Of a stretch of DNA of 64,000 bases, positions 33,501 to 42,176 are shown piece by piece; position 1 is the stretch's first letter, and each line of letters begins with the position of its first letter. Position numbers and translations under genes: made by a program. The DNA comes from Streptomyces harbinensis (lineage in GTDB: Bacteria; Actinomycetota; Actinomycetes; Streptomycetales; Streptomycetaceae). Location of the stretch: contig NZ_FPAB01000001.1 in the NCBI RefSeq assembly GCF_900116145.1, forward strand, positions 372,001-436,000, read 5' to 3'. The notes under the pieces are model-generated. The model was not told the origin of the DNA. It saw only the letters and a list, made by a program, of their open reading frames with translations, and made no database searches.

Positions 33501-36500
33501 ATCGGGGCCAGTTCGGCGGTGTCCTCGCGTTCGATGACGGCCACCGCCGCCCGGCCCGGGCGCAGGATCGCGGCCAGCTTGCGGATCGTCTGGTTCTCGA
33601 AGACGTCGCGGGCGGAGAGGTGGTAGCCGGCGGCGCGCAGCCGGTTGGTCATCTGGATGACCTGGATGGAGTCGCCGCCGAGGCTGAAGAAGGTGTCGTC
33701 GGCGCCGAACGCCTCGGTGCCGAGGAGTTCGGCCCACACCCGGCGCAGTTCGGCGGCCTCGGGGCCCAGGGCGGCCATGGCCTGCCGGTCCCCTGTGGTG
33801 GACTCGGGCCGGGCGGGGGCGATCTCGACGGCGGCCAGCGCGCGCCGGTCGACCTTGCCGTTGCGGTCCAGCGGCAGCCGCTCCAGCGGGACGAGGACGG
33901 CCGGGACCATGTAGTCGGGCAGCAGGCGTTCCAGGTCGCCGCGCAGGTCCCGGTCGGTGTCGCCGGACCAGAACGCCACCAGCCGCAGGGCGCCGCCGGT
34001 GCCCGGGCGGGCCTCGACGACGATCTCCCGTACGCAGGGCAGGGAGCGGGCGACCCGTTCGATCTCCGGCAGTTCGACCCGGAAGCCGCGGATCTTGACC
34101 TGGTGGTCGGCGCGGCCGATGAACTCGATGTCGAGGTCGTCGTTGAGCCGCACCAGGTCTCCGGTGCGGTACATCCGCCCGCCGGGGGCGAAGGGGTCGT
34201 CGAGGAAGGCGGCGGCGGTGAGGTCCGGGCGGTTGAGGTAGCCGAGCGCGACGCCCCGCCCGCCGACGTACAGCTCGCCGGGGACCCCGGCCGGCTGGAG
34301 CCGGCCGCTGCCGCCCAGTACGTACGCCGAGGAGTGTCCGATGGGGCGTCCGATCGGTACGGGCCGGTCGGCCGGGTGGTCGGCCGGGATCGGGTGGGTG
34401 GTGGAGAAGGTGGTGTTCTCGGTGGGTCCGTAGCCGTTGATGACACGCACGCCGGGGTCGGCGTCCAGCACCGCGCGGATGTGCCGGGGCGACAGGACGT
34501 CGCCGCCGACCAGCAGGTTCCGCAGCCCGGTGAAGGCGGCCGGGTCGGCGTCCACGATCTGGTTGAACAGCGGGGCGCTCGCCCACATCACGGTGGCGCC
34601 CGCCTCGCGGATCGCCTCCCGCAGGGTCCGGGCGTCCAGCAGCACGTGTTCGTCCACCAGGTGCAGTTGGGCGCCGTTGAGGAGCGCGCCCCACACCTCC
34701 AGGGTGGAGGCGTCGAAGGTGAGCGAACCGGTCTGGAGCACCACGTCATGGGCGCCGAGGGCGACGAACTGCGGCCGGTGCACCAGGCGCAGGATGTTCT
34801 CCGCCGAGACGACGACGCCCTTGGGACGGCCGGTGCTGCCCGAGGTGTACATGACGTAGGCGGCCGTGGTGGCGGCGTCGGCGGCGGGTGCGTCCCCGGG
34901 GCGGGGCGCGGCGTCCGCCGGCCGCTCGTACCCGCCCAGTTCCAGCTGCGGTACGGCGCTCTCGGTCCGCCCGGCGTGGTCGAGCAGCAGGACGGCCTCG
35001 GAGTCGGCGAGGACCAGGTCCCGCCGTTCGGCCGGGTCGGAGGGGCGCAGCGGCACATAGGCGGCGCCCATGCGCAGCGCGGCGATCATGGCGATCACCA
35101 CGTGCGGGGAGCGGCGGGCCATGACCGCGACCCGGCTGCCGGCCCGGACGCCGCCGGCGTGCAGCCGGTCGGCGCAGGCGCCGGACAGCTCCCACAGCTG
35201 GGCGTAGGTGAAGCGTTCGGCGCCCATCACCAGGGCGGTCGCGTCCGGCCGTTCCCGTACCACCTCGGCCAGCCGGGCCGGGATCGAGGGCGGCAGGGGC
35301 GCGTCGAGCGGGCCGTTGACGGACAGGATCCGCTCCCGCTCGGCGGCGCCGACGATCTCCAGCGAGCCGACCTCGGGGTCGCGCAGCCCGGGCAGGTCCG
35401 CGAGCACGGTGAGGTAGGCGGCGCTCCACCGTTCGACGTCCCGCCGGGCGAACAGGTCGCGGCGGTACTCGAAGACCAGGTCGAGCCGCCCCTCCCGCTC
35501 GAACGCCTGCACGGACAGGTCGAACTTGGCGGTCTCGCTCTCCCAGATCCGCAGCCGCCACGCCGCCTCCGGGGTGGTCACCTGCTCGATCTGCGCGTTC
35601 TGGAGCGCGAACAGCACCTGGAAGAGCGGGTTCTTGTTGTGCGCCCGCTCCGGCTGCAGCGCCTGCACCAGGGAGTCGAACTGCACGTCCTGGTTGTCGT
35701 GCAGGCCGATGACCTTCTGCTTGACCTGCGCCAGCAGCGCGGAGAACGGCTGCGCGTCGTCGATCCGCAGGTCGAGGGGCAGGGTGTTGGCCAGGAAGCC
35801 GACGAGCCCGGAGGTGTCGCCCAGTCCCCGGTTGGCGACGAGCGTGCCCAGCCGCACATGGTCGCTCAGGGTCAGCCGCTGGTGCAGCACCGCGTACGCG
35901 GCGAGCAGCAGCACGTACAGCGAGACGTCGTGCTCGCGGGCCAGCCGGCGCAGCCCGGCCAGTACCTCGGGGGGAACGGTGGCGGTGAGGTGCTCCCCCG
36001 CCGAGGTGGCGCTCTCCCCGGCCGCCGCCCGGGCGGGCAGTTCGGCGGGCACCGCGATGTCCCCGAGCTGGTCCGTCCAGTACGCCAGCTGGCGGCGGTA
36101 CGCCTCGGACCTCTCGTAGGCGGTGACGTCGGCGACGTACCGGGGGTAGAGGCCGTCGATCGGGTCGAGCCGGACCACGCCGTGGGCCAGCAGATCGCGG
36201 TGGATGGCGGCGAGGTCGGAGAGGATGACGCCCATCGACCAGCCGTCGGAGACGATGTGGTGGATCGTCAGCACGATGGTGGCGCGGTCCTCGGTCTCCC
36301 GGACCACGGCCGCCCGTACCGGCGGTTCGGCGAGCAGGTCGAAGGGGGTCGCGGCGGAGCCGGCGATGATCCGCTCCACCTCGGCCGCGCGCCCGTCCTC
36401 GGGCAGCGCGCGCAGATCGTGCTCGGTGAAGGCCGGTGCCAGCTCCGTCACCGGTACCAGCCGCTGGACGATGCCGCCCTCGCCGTCGCTGTCCGGGCCG

Positions 36501-39500
36501 AAGCGGACGCGCAGTGCCTCGTGCCGGTCGATCAGCTGCATCACCGCGACCTTCAGCAGCGGTGCCGCGACCTGACCGGTGACGGTGAGGGAGACGGTGT
36601 TGTTGTAGTACGGGCTGGAGGGGTCGGCTTCGAAGAGGAACCACAGCCGGCGCTGCTGCGGGGTCAGCGGGTGCGCGCCGTCCGCCGCCGCCGTGCGGGG
36701 CGCCGGAGCAGCGGCGGCCGGTACCGGCGCGGGTGCGGGCGCCCCGCCGGCCGCGGCGATCCGCGCCAGGTGACGGATCGTCGGCTCGGCGTAGAACTCC
36801 TGGTGGGAGACGTGGACGACCTTCTCGTCGCGGAGCCGGGCGAGCAGCTGGATGGTGGCGATCGAGTCGGCGCCGACGTCGAAGAGGTTCTCGGTGACGC
36901 CGATGGTGTCCACCCGGAAGACGGTGCGGCAGATGTCGCGGATGCGTTCCTCCAGCGGCCCGTCCGGGCCCTCGACGGTCACCGCGCCGCGCAGGACGTC
37001 CAGCCGGCCGAGCACCCCGGTGCGGTCCACGGAGCCGTTGCGGTCCAGCGGCACCTCGTCCAGGAGCGCGTACCGCGCGGGCCGGCCGCCGGGGGCGGTC
37101 CGCAGCGTGCCGGCGATCTCGGCGGCGCGCGCGGCGAACAGGTCCTCGAAGGTGGCGAAGTCGGTGACCACGCACACCTCGTCCAGATCGGGCCGGTCCT
37201 CGCGGACGGGCAGCGCGGCGGGCAGCCGGGCCCCGTCCACGCCCAGGTGGACGCCGGGCGCGTCGGTGCCGACGACCCGGGCCAGCGCGAGCAGCGCCCG
37301 CAGCGGGTCCATCGTCGCGATGCCGCGGCGGCTCAGCGAGCGGTTGACCCGCAGGTCGCGGCTCATGCCGGTCTCGTCCCACACCCCCCAGGCCACCGAG
37401 GTGGCGGCCAGCCCGCGCGAGCGCAGCAGGGCGGCGTGGTGGGCCGCGAAGTCCGAGGCGGACACATAGCCGGAGACGGTGGTGCCCGGGGCCAGGCTGC
37501 GGGCGCTGGCGAAGGCGACCAGGAACGCGTCCGGGTGCCGCTCCAGCAGCAGATCGCCGAGCCGTTCGAGGCCGCGTACCTTCGGCTCGTACACCGCCCG
37601 CAGCTCGGCGGCCGACTGGTCGGTGATCAGGGCCTCGTGGATCACGCCCGCGAGGTGGAACACCCCGTGCAGGGGCAGCCCGGTGGCCGCGCGGTGTTCC
37701 TCGACCGTCTCCCGCAGCGCCCCGGCGTCGCCCAGGTCGCACTGCCGGTAGCTGACGGCCCCGCCGTGCTCCCGCGCGAGCGCGCGCAGCGCGGCGAGGT
37801 CCCGCTCGGCCCGCTCCGGGGCGCGCCGCCCCAGCAGCAGCACGTCGCGTCCGTAGCGGCGCAGCAGGAAGGCGACCAACAGCCGGCCGATGCCGCCGAG
37901 CCCGCCGGTGACCACCAGGAAGCCGTCCCGGCGGGAAAGCGGCGAGGGGCCCTCGGGCAGCGGCAGGGCCGCCAGCGCCTGGGTGTGGCGCACCCCGTCC
38001 ACGTAGAGCACCGAGACGCCGTCCGCGACGGTGCGCTCCTCGCGGCGCAGGACGTCCACCGGGTCGGCGCCGGTGCCGGACAGATCGATGTGGAGGGCGG
38101 TGTGGCCCTCGGCCACGGCGCTGCGCACGAAGGCGGAGACGGTGGCGTGCCGGTAGCCGGGGTTGGCGGCCGGGGCGCCGAGCGCGGCCCGGGTGAGGAC
38201 GGTGGTGCGGGTGAGGAGAAGTCCGGCCTCCGGCAGCAGCCGCCACAGGTTCTGGAGGCTGAAGACGCCCCGGTACTGCTCCTCGACGGCATCGGCGTCG
38301 TCGCCGGACCCGTCCAGGGCCCACAGATGCGCGACGGAGACGGCCTCGGCGCCGGCGGCGCGCAGTGTGGAGGCGAGCGACCGGTAGCCCTCCTCGTCCC
38401 TCGGGTCGATCTCGGTGACCAGGACGCTGGGCGGTACGGCGGCGGTGTCCTGGCCGGCGATCCGCGGGGTGTGGGCCCACACCACCAGGCGCCCGGGGTC
38501 GGCGGCGAGCCGCCGCACCGGGGCGGGGTCGTCGGAGAGGACGAGCAGGGCGGACGCCTCTTCCCGCGGCGCCTGCTCGGGCGGGCCGGCCGGTACCACG
38601 GTGTCGCGGTAGGCGCCCAGCGGCGGCGGTGCCGCCGGGGTGAGCGGGCCCGGGTCGGCCGGCGTGGTGAAGGCGTCCAGCAGTTCTGCGTCCTGAAGGG
38701 AGGTCAGGTCGGTGGCGAACGCCACTTCCCGGACGGTCGCACCGGCCTCCCGCAGCCGGCGGGCGACCCGTTCCCTGACCGCCTCGCGGTAGTCGGGGTG
38801 GTCGAGCCGGCTCTGTACGGCGGCCAGCGCGCCGCGCACGCCGGGCAGCAGCACCTCGCCGGTCCACACCCGCGCGTCCGCCACACCGGGCAGGGCGCGG
38901 ACGGCGGCCTCGGTCGCGGTGTCCCGGGTCCAGTCCTCGCCGAGCCCGGCCAGGACGGCCGGGGTCCCGGTGCCGGGCACGGCCGGGCGGGGCAGGTCCG
39001 CTTCCTGCGGGGAGGCGGTCAGATACCGGCCGGGGCCGACCAGGGAGGCCACCGTCTCGGCGGCGCGTGCCCGGTCGCCGCCGCTCTCGCCGACCGCGCG
39101 GTCGGCGAAGTCGCCGTCGCGGTAGCGGGCGCCGAGCTTGGCGCGCTGGATCTTGCCGAGGTTGGTCTTGGGGATCTCCCGGCGGCGTACGGGGACGACC
39201 GCGTGCAGCCGTACCCCGATCCGGCGCAGCACATGGGCGCGGATCTCCTCGACGGGCAGGTCCGCCAGGCGTTCGCCGCGCGGTACGCAGAAGACGATCG
39301 CGCGGTCCTCGCCGGTGGCGGGGTCGGTGTGGGCCCAGGCGGCGGTGAAGCTGGTCTCCACGGCGGGCAGTTCCTCGATGGCGGCCTCGACCTCGGAGAG
39401 GTCCACGTTGAGGCCGTTGACGACCAGGATCTGCTTGGCGCGGCCGGTCATGGTGACCTCGCCGTCCCGGATGCGGGCGAGGTCGCCGGTGCGGAACCAG

Positions 39501-40807
39501 CGGTCGGCGGTGAACGCCTCCGCGTTGACGGCGGGGTTGCGGAAGTAGGCGGGGGTGACACAGTCGCCCCGGACCACGAGGTGGCCCACTTCGCCCTCAG
39601 GGAGGATCGTGCCGTCCGGGCCGGTGACGGCGACCTCCAGCCCGGGGATGGGGCGGCCCAGGGAGACGAACTGTCCGGTGTGCTGCGCCTCCTCGTCCCC
39701 GCCGCCAGTGCCGGCCGGCTCGGCGGGCGGGCGGAAGTCCCGGTTGTAGAGCACGCCCGAGCAGGTCTCGGCCATGCCCCAGACCGGCACGAACACCTCC
39801 GGCCGCAGTCCGTGGCCGGCCAGCGCGCGGCACAGCAGGCCGGTCAGCCGGGCGTTCACCATCTCCCCGGCGTTGATGACCTCGCGCAGGCAGGACAGGT
39901 CCCAGTCGGCGTGGTCCCCGGCCCGCACCAGGTTGTTGAGGAGGGAGTAGGCGAACTGCGGCGCCCAGGTGTAGTTGACGCGGTGCCGGTCCACCAGGTC
40001 GAGCAGGGTGAGCGGGTCGGCGAGGATGTGGCCCGGTGCGACCTGCACCTGTTCGCTGAGCCGGCGGATCCCGCGCAGATGGGACATCAGGATGCCCGCC
40101 GCGTGTTCCAGCGGCATCCAGTTGAGCTGCACATCGGTGGGCGCGCCGTCGTCCTGCATGACGCCGGCCTCGCGGGCCAGCATCGAGCGGTGGGTCTGCA
40201 CGGCGCCCTTCGGCACTCCGGTGCTCCCGGAGGTGAAGAAGATGACGGCGGTGCCGTCGGGAGCGGCGGCGGGCGCCGGCGGCGGGTCCGGGAGGGCGGG
40301 CAGGTCCGCGGGCCGCGGGAAGGTCAGTACGGTGGCCGGGTCGTGGCCGAGGAGCCCGAGGACCCCGGGGTACTCCTCGGCGAGGGGTGTGCCGAGCAGG
40401 ATCCGGCCGGTGCCGAGGGTGTCCAGGACCCGGGAGACGCCTTCCAGGCTCTCGCGCCGGAGGGCCGCAGGGACGCTCATCGGGACGGCGACGACGCCGG
40501 CGTGCATCGCGGCCCAGAACAGCGGCAGGTATTCGTGGCCGTCGGGTATCTGGAGGACGAGGTGATCGCCGGGCCGCAGGCCCGCGGTCCCGGTCAGCCA
40601 GTGGGAGAGCCGCAGCGCCTCGTCGTGCAGTGCGGCGTACGTCGTCGTGCGGTAGCCGCCTTCGGCGCCGTAGAAATGAATGCTGGTGTCGGGCGCACGG
40701 TGGGCCGCGTCCTGCAATGCTGCGAAGAGGTGGGACCAGTCCGGCGCATGGAGAATTTCGCCGCCCGAGACATAGGAAAGCCCGGCGGCAGCGTCGTGAA
40801 CAGCCAT
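30551..40807 (-). CDS. vlm1: Valinomycin-type depsipeptide synthetase subunit 1 (A-KR-T-C-A-T-E-C)
   Basis: 3418 residues. Order: about 20-560, an acyl/keto-acid-type A domain (FTSGSTGVPKG near 196; IPKTNLGKIQR near 551); about 955-1190, ketoreductase (TGGLGGIG; Tyr in GYVSASDF); T domain (VGADSI near 1312); C domain (HHIVSDGWS near 1519); A domain about 1830-2320 (YTSGSTGRPKG near 1991), code DALWLGGTFK by my alignment, predicting Val; T domain (LGGDSI near 2376); epimerase (HHLVSDGVS, EGHGR, TVGWFTSIYP, FNYLG; about 2395-2830); a final C domain (about 2865-3300) whose first catalytic-motif His is Pro (FPHLSLDGWS). The last 100 residues are a vestigial A-domain piece (GVPGQIYAG; LYPTGDGGRW). 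This matches Vlm1, which builds D-hydroxyisovalerate-D-Val. Start ATG 40807. Confidence 0.85.
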   Translation of the reverse strand: MAVHDAAAGLSYVSGGEILHAPDWSHLFAALQDAAHRAPDTSIHFYGAEGGYRTTTYAALHDEALRLSHWLTGTAGLRPGDHLVLQIPDGHEYLPLFWAAMHAGVVAVPMSVPAALRRESLEGVSRVLDTLGTGRILLGTPLAEEYPGVLGLLGHDPATVLTFPRPADLPALPDPPPAPAAAPDGTAVIFFTSGSTGVPKGAVQTHRSMLAREAGVMQDDGAPTDVQLNWMPLEHAAGILMSHLRGIRRLSEQVQVAPGHILADPLTLLDLVDRHRVNYTWAPQFAYSLLNNLVRAGDHADWDLSCLREVINAGEMVNARLTGLLCRALAGHGLRPEVFVPVWGMAETCSGVLYNRDFRPPAEPAGTGGGDEEAQHTGQFVSLGRPIPGLEVAVTGPDGTILPEGEVGHLVVRGDCVTPAYFRNPAVNAEAFTADRWFRTGDLARIRDGEVTMTGRAKQILVVNGLNVDLSEVEAAIEELPAVETSFTAAWAHTDPATGEDRAIVFCVPRGERLADLPVEEIRAHVLRRIGVRLHAVVPVRRREIPKTNLGKIQRAKLGARYRDGDFADRAVGESGGDRARAAETVASLVGPGRYLTASPQEADLPRPAVPGTGTPAVLAGLGEDWTRDTATEAAVRALPGVADARVWTGEVLLPGVRGALAAVQSRLDHPDYREAVRERVARRLREAGATVREVAFATDLTSLQDAELLDAFTTPADPGPLTPAAPPPLGAYRDTVVPAGPPEQAPREEASALLVLSDDPAPVRRLAADPGRLVVWAHTPRIAGQDTAAVPPSVLVTEIDPRDEEGYRSLASTLRAAGAEAVSVAHLWALDGSGDDADAVEEQYRGVFSLQNLWRLLPEAGLLLTRTTVLTRAALGAPAANPGYRHATVSAFVRSAVAEGHTALHIDLSGTGADPVDVLRREERTVADGVSVLYVDGVRHTQALAALPLPEGPSPLSRRDGFLVVTGGLGGIGRLLVAFLLRRYGRDVLLLGRRAPERAERDLAALRALAREHGGAVSYRQCDLGDAGALRETVEEHRAATGLPLHGVFHLAGVIHEALITDQSAAELRAVYEPKVRGLERLGDLLLERHPDAFLVAFASARSLAPGTTVSGYVSASDFAAHHAALLRSRGLAATSVAWGVWDETGMSRDLRVNRSLSRRGIATMDPLRALLALARVVGTDAPGVHLGVDGARLPAALPVREDRPDLDEVCVVTDFATFEDLFAARAAEIAGTLRTAPGGRPARYALLDEVPLDRNGSVDRTGVLGRLDVLRGAVTVEGPDGPLEERIRDICRTVFRVDTIGVTENLFDVGADSIATIQLLARLRDEKVVHVSHQEFYAEPTIRHLARIAAAGGAPAPAPVPAAAAPAPRTAAADGAHPLTPQQRRLWFLFEADPSSPYYNNTVSLTVTGQVAAPLLKVAVMQLIDRHEALRVRFGPDSDGEGGIVQRLVPVTELAPAFTEHDLRALPEDGRAAEVERIIAGSAATPFDLLAEPPVRAAVVRETEDRATIVLTIHHIVSDGWSMGVILSDLAAIHRDLLAHGVVRLDPIDGLYPRYVADVTAYERSEAYRRQLAYWTDQLGDIAVPAELPARAAAGESATSAGEHLTATVPPEVLAGLRRLAREHDVSLYVLLLAAYAVLHQRLTLSDHVRLGTLVANRGLGDTSGLVGFLANTLPLDLRIDDAQPFSALLAQVKQKVIGLHDNQDVQFDSLVQALQPERAHNKNPLFQVLFALQNAQIEQVTTPEAAWRLRIWESETAKFDLSVQAFEREGRLDLVFEYRRDLFARRDVERWSAAYLTVLADLPGLRDPEVGSLEIVGAAERERILSVNGPLDAPLPPSIPARLAEVVRERPDATALVMGAERFTYAQLWELSGACADRLHAGGVRAGSRVAVMARRSPHVVIAMIAALRMGAAYVPLRPSDPAERRDLVLADSEAVLLLDHAGRTESAVPQLELGGYERPADAAPRPGDAPAADAATTAAYVMYTSGSTGRPKGVVVSAENILRLVHRPQFVALGAHDVVLQTGSLTFDASTLEVWGALLNGAQLHLVDEHVLLDARTLREAIREAGATVMWASAPLFNQIVDADPAAFTGLRNLLVGGDVLSPRHIRAVLDADPGVRVINGYGPTENTTFSTTHPIPADHPADRPVPIGRPIGHSSAYVLGGSGRLQPAGVPGELYVGGRGVALGYLNRPDLTAAAFLDDPFAPGGRMYRTGDLVRLNDDLDIEFIGRADHQVKIRGFRVELPEIERVARSLPCVREIVVEARPGTGGALRLVAFWSGDTDRDLRGDLERLLPDYMVPAVLVPLERLPLDRNGKVDRRALAAVEIAPARPESTTGDRQAMAALGPEAAELRRVWAELLGTEAFGADDTFFSLGGDSIQVIQMTNRLRAAGYHLSARDVFENQTIRKLAAILRPGRAAVAVIEREDTAELAPMHAWILEALGEEEWLGHWNLPLVLDLEHDHAPDRIAAALRAVADRHPALRARLHRVDGRWHYEEDLPAADLPVAAWTVTDLAEITGELTELQRGLDPAAGRMLGAAKVTVGTEHKLVLAVHHLVSDGVSLRIMARDLDTALREGPGALPATTGTAGFSAWIAATHRRAASDEIRAQLPHWSDVTARVRSPFPQVILTEGGTVDREFRLPAAATATLSRIGRHVPGAELQHALLATLGDAYAEAFGTDALPVLLEGHGRADVVDDLDLSGTVGWFTSIYPTVLPSGGAPDPVAGVLACRAHLENIPAGGRDYGALAFLAGAVRHPAAAIPVAFNYLGAMPAGMRLADAAYGLFRDPDSRRECAIEVNIFRYGDELKVSVRVDHRFADRPEVARMLTGYEQRLLDLAHRLDAAPTGAAGSADTGDDPLTAAERHLLRERYGDRIEHVLPLTPTQEGLLYHELMHPGGSDYFGQIVTTLRGALRPEVFEAAWHTVVAENEMLRTVYSWEDLTRPVQVVLREAGFALAYRDLTAEHGAAEAIDAAVEAALAEDIAQGFDLAGGPLLRVTLLRTGPQEHTFVLSFPHLSLDGWSVFRMLSRAMELYDADRTDIVPEPAPPFRRFAHWQRGLDPAAARAYWARHLAGAQPSALPPEAAPADGSEDRFSQLNLVLDTEETTAVRTFAATAGCTLSTVLQTALALSLRVVSGTDEVLFGTTVSGRTPEVDGVESIVGLLINTLPVRVETTEDDDVPHLLQRMQRNGFDALEHGDLATTHILESAGIGAGRSLFDVLFILENYPLGPEHLRSRRLEIGEFASHERTNYRLTVVAVPGDRLTVRFSSTTGAVDPQWVAAFSRVFRACLLQLAEGRAEVADIDGTDPAEVAELLRRSEKSPAVIAAHEDQREFFERFTGPVYVLDDRGRPCPDGVPGQIYAGADSPAALPADGEWAAWMAEGAIAPGFPAPSAFLYPTGDGGRWVNGTTIELDD

Positions 40808-40833
40808 CTTTCTTTGTTCCCCCGAAATTTGGA

Positions 40834-41538
40834 CTACGTTCTCGCTGCTATCAGCTGAGTGATGCCTTGAAGATTGCCGTCGATGAAGAAATGACCTCCG
40901 GCATATGCCCGGAAATCGACGGCGGAAGTGGAGAGCCTTTGCCATTCGGTGTGGCACACCGCGTTCGCGGTGTCGTCGTCCTCACCATTGAGCACGGTGA
41001 TGGGACTGCGGACGGGCACGGTTTCGTCGGCCGTGGCCGCGCCGTCCTCCAGCAGCCGGAAGTCGGCGCGCAGGACGGGCAGGAAGAGTTCGGACACCAG
41101 CTCGTCGTGGTCGGTGAGGGTGGGCGGCAGACCGCCGAAAGCCGCCAGCGCGGACAGCAGCCGCCGGTCGTCCAGCTCACCGACCGGCGCGCCGAGCACG
41201 TCGCGGTAGCACGGTGAGCCGCGTCCGGAGAGGAACAGGTGCCGCCCCTGGAGGCCCAGGGATTCCAGGCGCCGTTCGAGTGCGAGCGCCAGGTAGGCAC
41301 CCATACTGTGACCGAACAGGGCAAAGGGCTGCCCGGCCGCGAGCAGCGGCAGGGTGCGGTGGGTGAGATCGTCCAGCGCCTCGCCGAGCGAGGCGTACAG
41401 GGGCTCGCTGACGCGCTCCCCGCGCCCGTTCAGCTCCAGCGGCACCACGTCCACGTGCGCCGGCAAGAGCGCACGCCACCGGTGGTACCGACTCGCACTG
41501 CCCCCGGCATGGGGCAGGCACAACAACATGACACGCAT
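40834..41538 (-). CDS. Type II thioesterase
   Basis: 234 residues of the alpha/beta-hydrolase type II thioesterase family, which clears misloaded or stalled acyl groups from carrier domains. It begins LLCLPHAGGSASRY, has the nucleophile elbow LFGHSMGAYLAL near residue 77, an Asp in GEDDD near residue 190, and the catalytic His in AGGHFF near residue 216. It is the first gene of the minus-strand synthetase operon and ends 26 bases before vlm1. The start ATG 41538 has only a weak purine-rich upstream element; ATG 41529 is an alternative. Confidence 0.88.
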   Translation of the reverse strand: MRVMLLCLPHAGGSASRYHRWRALLPAHVDVVPLELNGRGERVSEPLYASLGEALDDLTHRTLPLLAAGQPFALFGHSMGAYLALALERRLESLGLQGRHLFLSGRGSPCYRDVLGAPVGELDDRRLLSALAAFGGLPPTLTDHDELVSELFLPVLRADFRLLEDGAATADETVPVRSPITVLNGEDDDTANAVCHTEWQRLSTSAVDFRAYAGGHFFIDGNLQGITQLIAART

Positions 41539-42176
41539 GAACGCAAAGACCCCCCGAAGGCCGTGCGCGGGTGGCGCACGGCAGTCTTTGCAACCCCGCA
41601 AGGGCTGCTACCGCTCAAATTTTCGACATGGCACGGCGAAGCCGCGCGGGTCGCTCCTGCATTTCGCCGAGTGCGGCTCACATGAAACCGCACAGTGCGG
41701 AACCAGTCAATTCCCCGTCGTGTTCCTCCGTACCGCCACGGATGCTAGCAGAGGTGCGCTCGGATTCGCCAACATCTCTTTCTCCGCACCATCGAAGCTC
41801 TGTACGGGCAGCGCATCGCGAACCGACCCGCTTTCTTTACCGGCGAGTAATCGACCGGCCCGGCGAAAAACAGCATCGGCGAATTGCCCGGACCCGCGGC
41901 CGGCTTATTCCACCGGCCACGCCCGCATGACCCGGCGTTCCGGCCGGTCACACCCCCGGCCGGCACCGAGGACGCCCGGACGCTCCCTCCCGCGCGGCAC
42001 CCTGCCGCGTCGGCCCGCCGGGCGATGTCCCGGCGCCTGCCGCCCTCAGACACGCGTGATCACCCGTGCCCGGTTCCCGCCTTCCGGCCCGGCCCGGCCG
42101 CAGCCGCCCCGGCCGCCCCGGCCGCCCCGGCCGCCCGGTGACGGACCGTCGGTACCCGCCGCGCCGGTACGGACCG
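41539..42176. other. Long intergenic region upstream of the synthetase operon
   Basis: 638 bases without a convincing gene. The 41.6-41.9 kb part is clearly lower in GC than its surroundings, as expected of a regulatory region. A weak minus-strand promoter-like pair is visible: TAGCAT (plus 41743-41748 reversed) with TTGGCG 19 bases upstream. I would not rely on it without mapping. No pathway-specific regulator gene adjoins it. Confidence 0.5.
42104..42138 (+). repeat. Short tandem repeat CCGCCCCGG
   Basis: Three exact nine-base copies (42104-42130) plus a fourth copy shortened by one C. It lies 38 bases beyond the end of the exchanger gene (minus strand) and may fold into a GC-rich transcript end; there is no other sign of function. 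Confidence 0.8.

Noticed and set aside
32534-40858. A plus-strand open frame of over 2700 codons opposite the first synthetase
   Set aside because: Same antisense effect; no recognisable motifs, while the minus strand encodes a complete domain series.
41735-41775. Minus-strand promoter TTGGCG-N19-TAGCAT for the synthetase operon
   Set aside because: The spacing is long and both boxes are poor matches; kept only as a weak note in the intergenic entry.
42104-42138. CRISPR-like array
   Set aside because: The repeats are contiguous nine-mers without spacers; the GTCGCCC run at 48408-48449 is likewise a simple tandem repeat.
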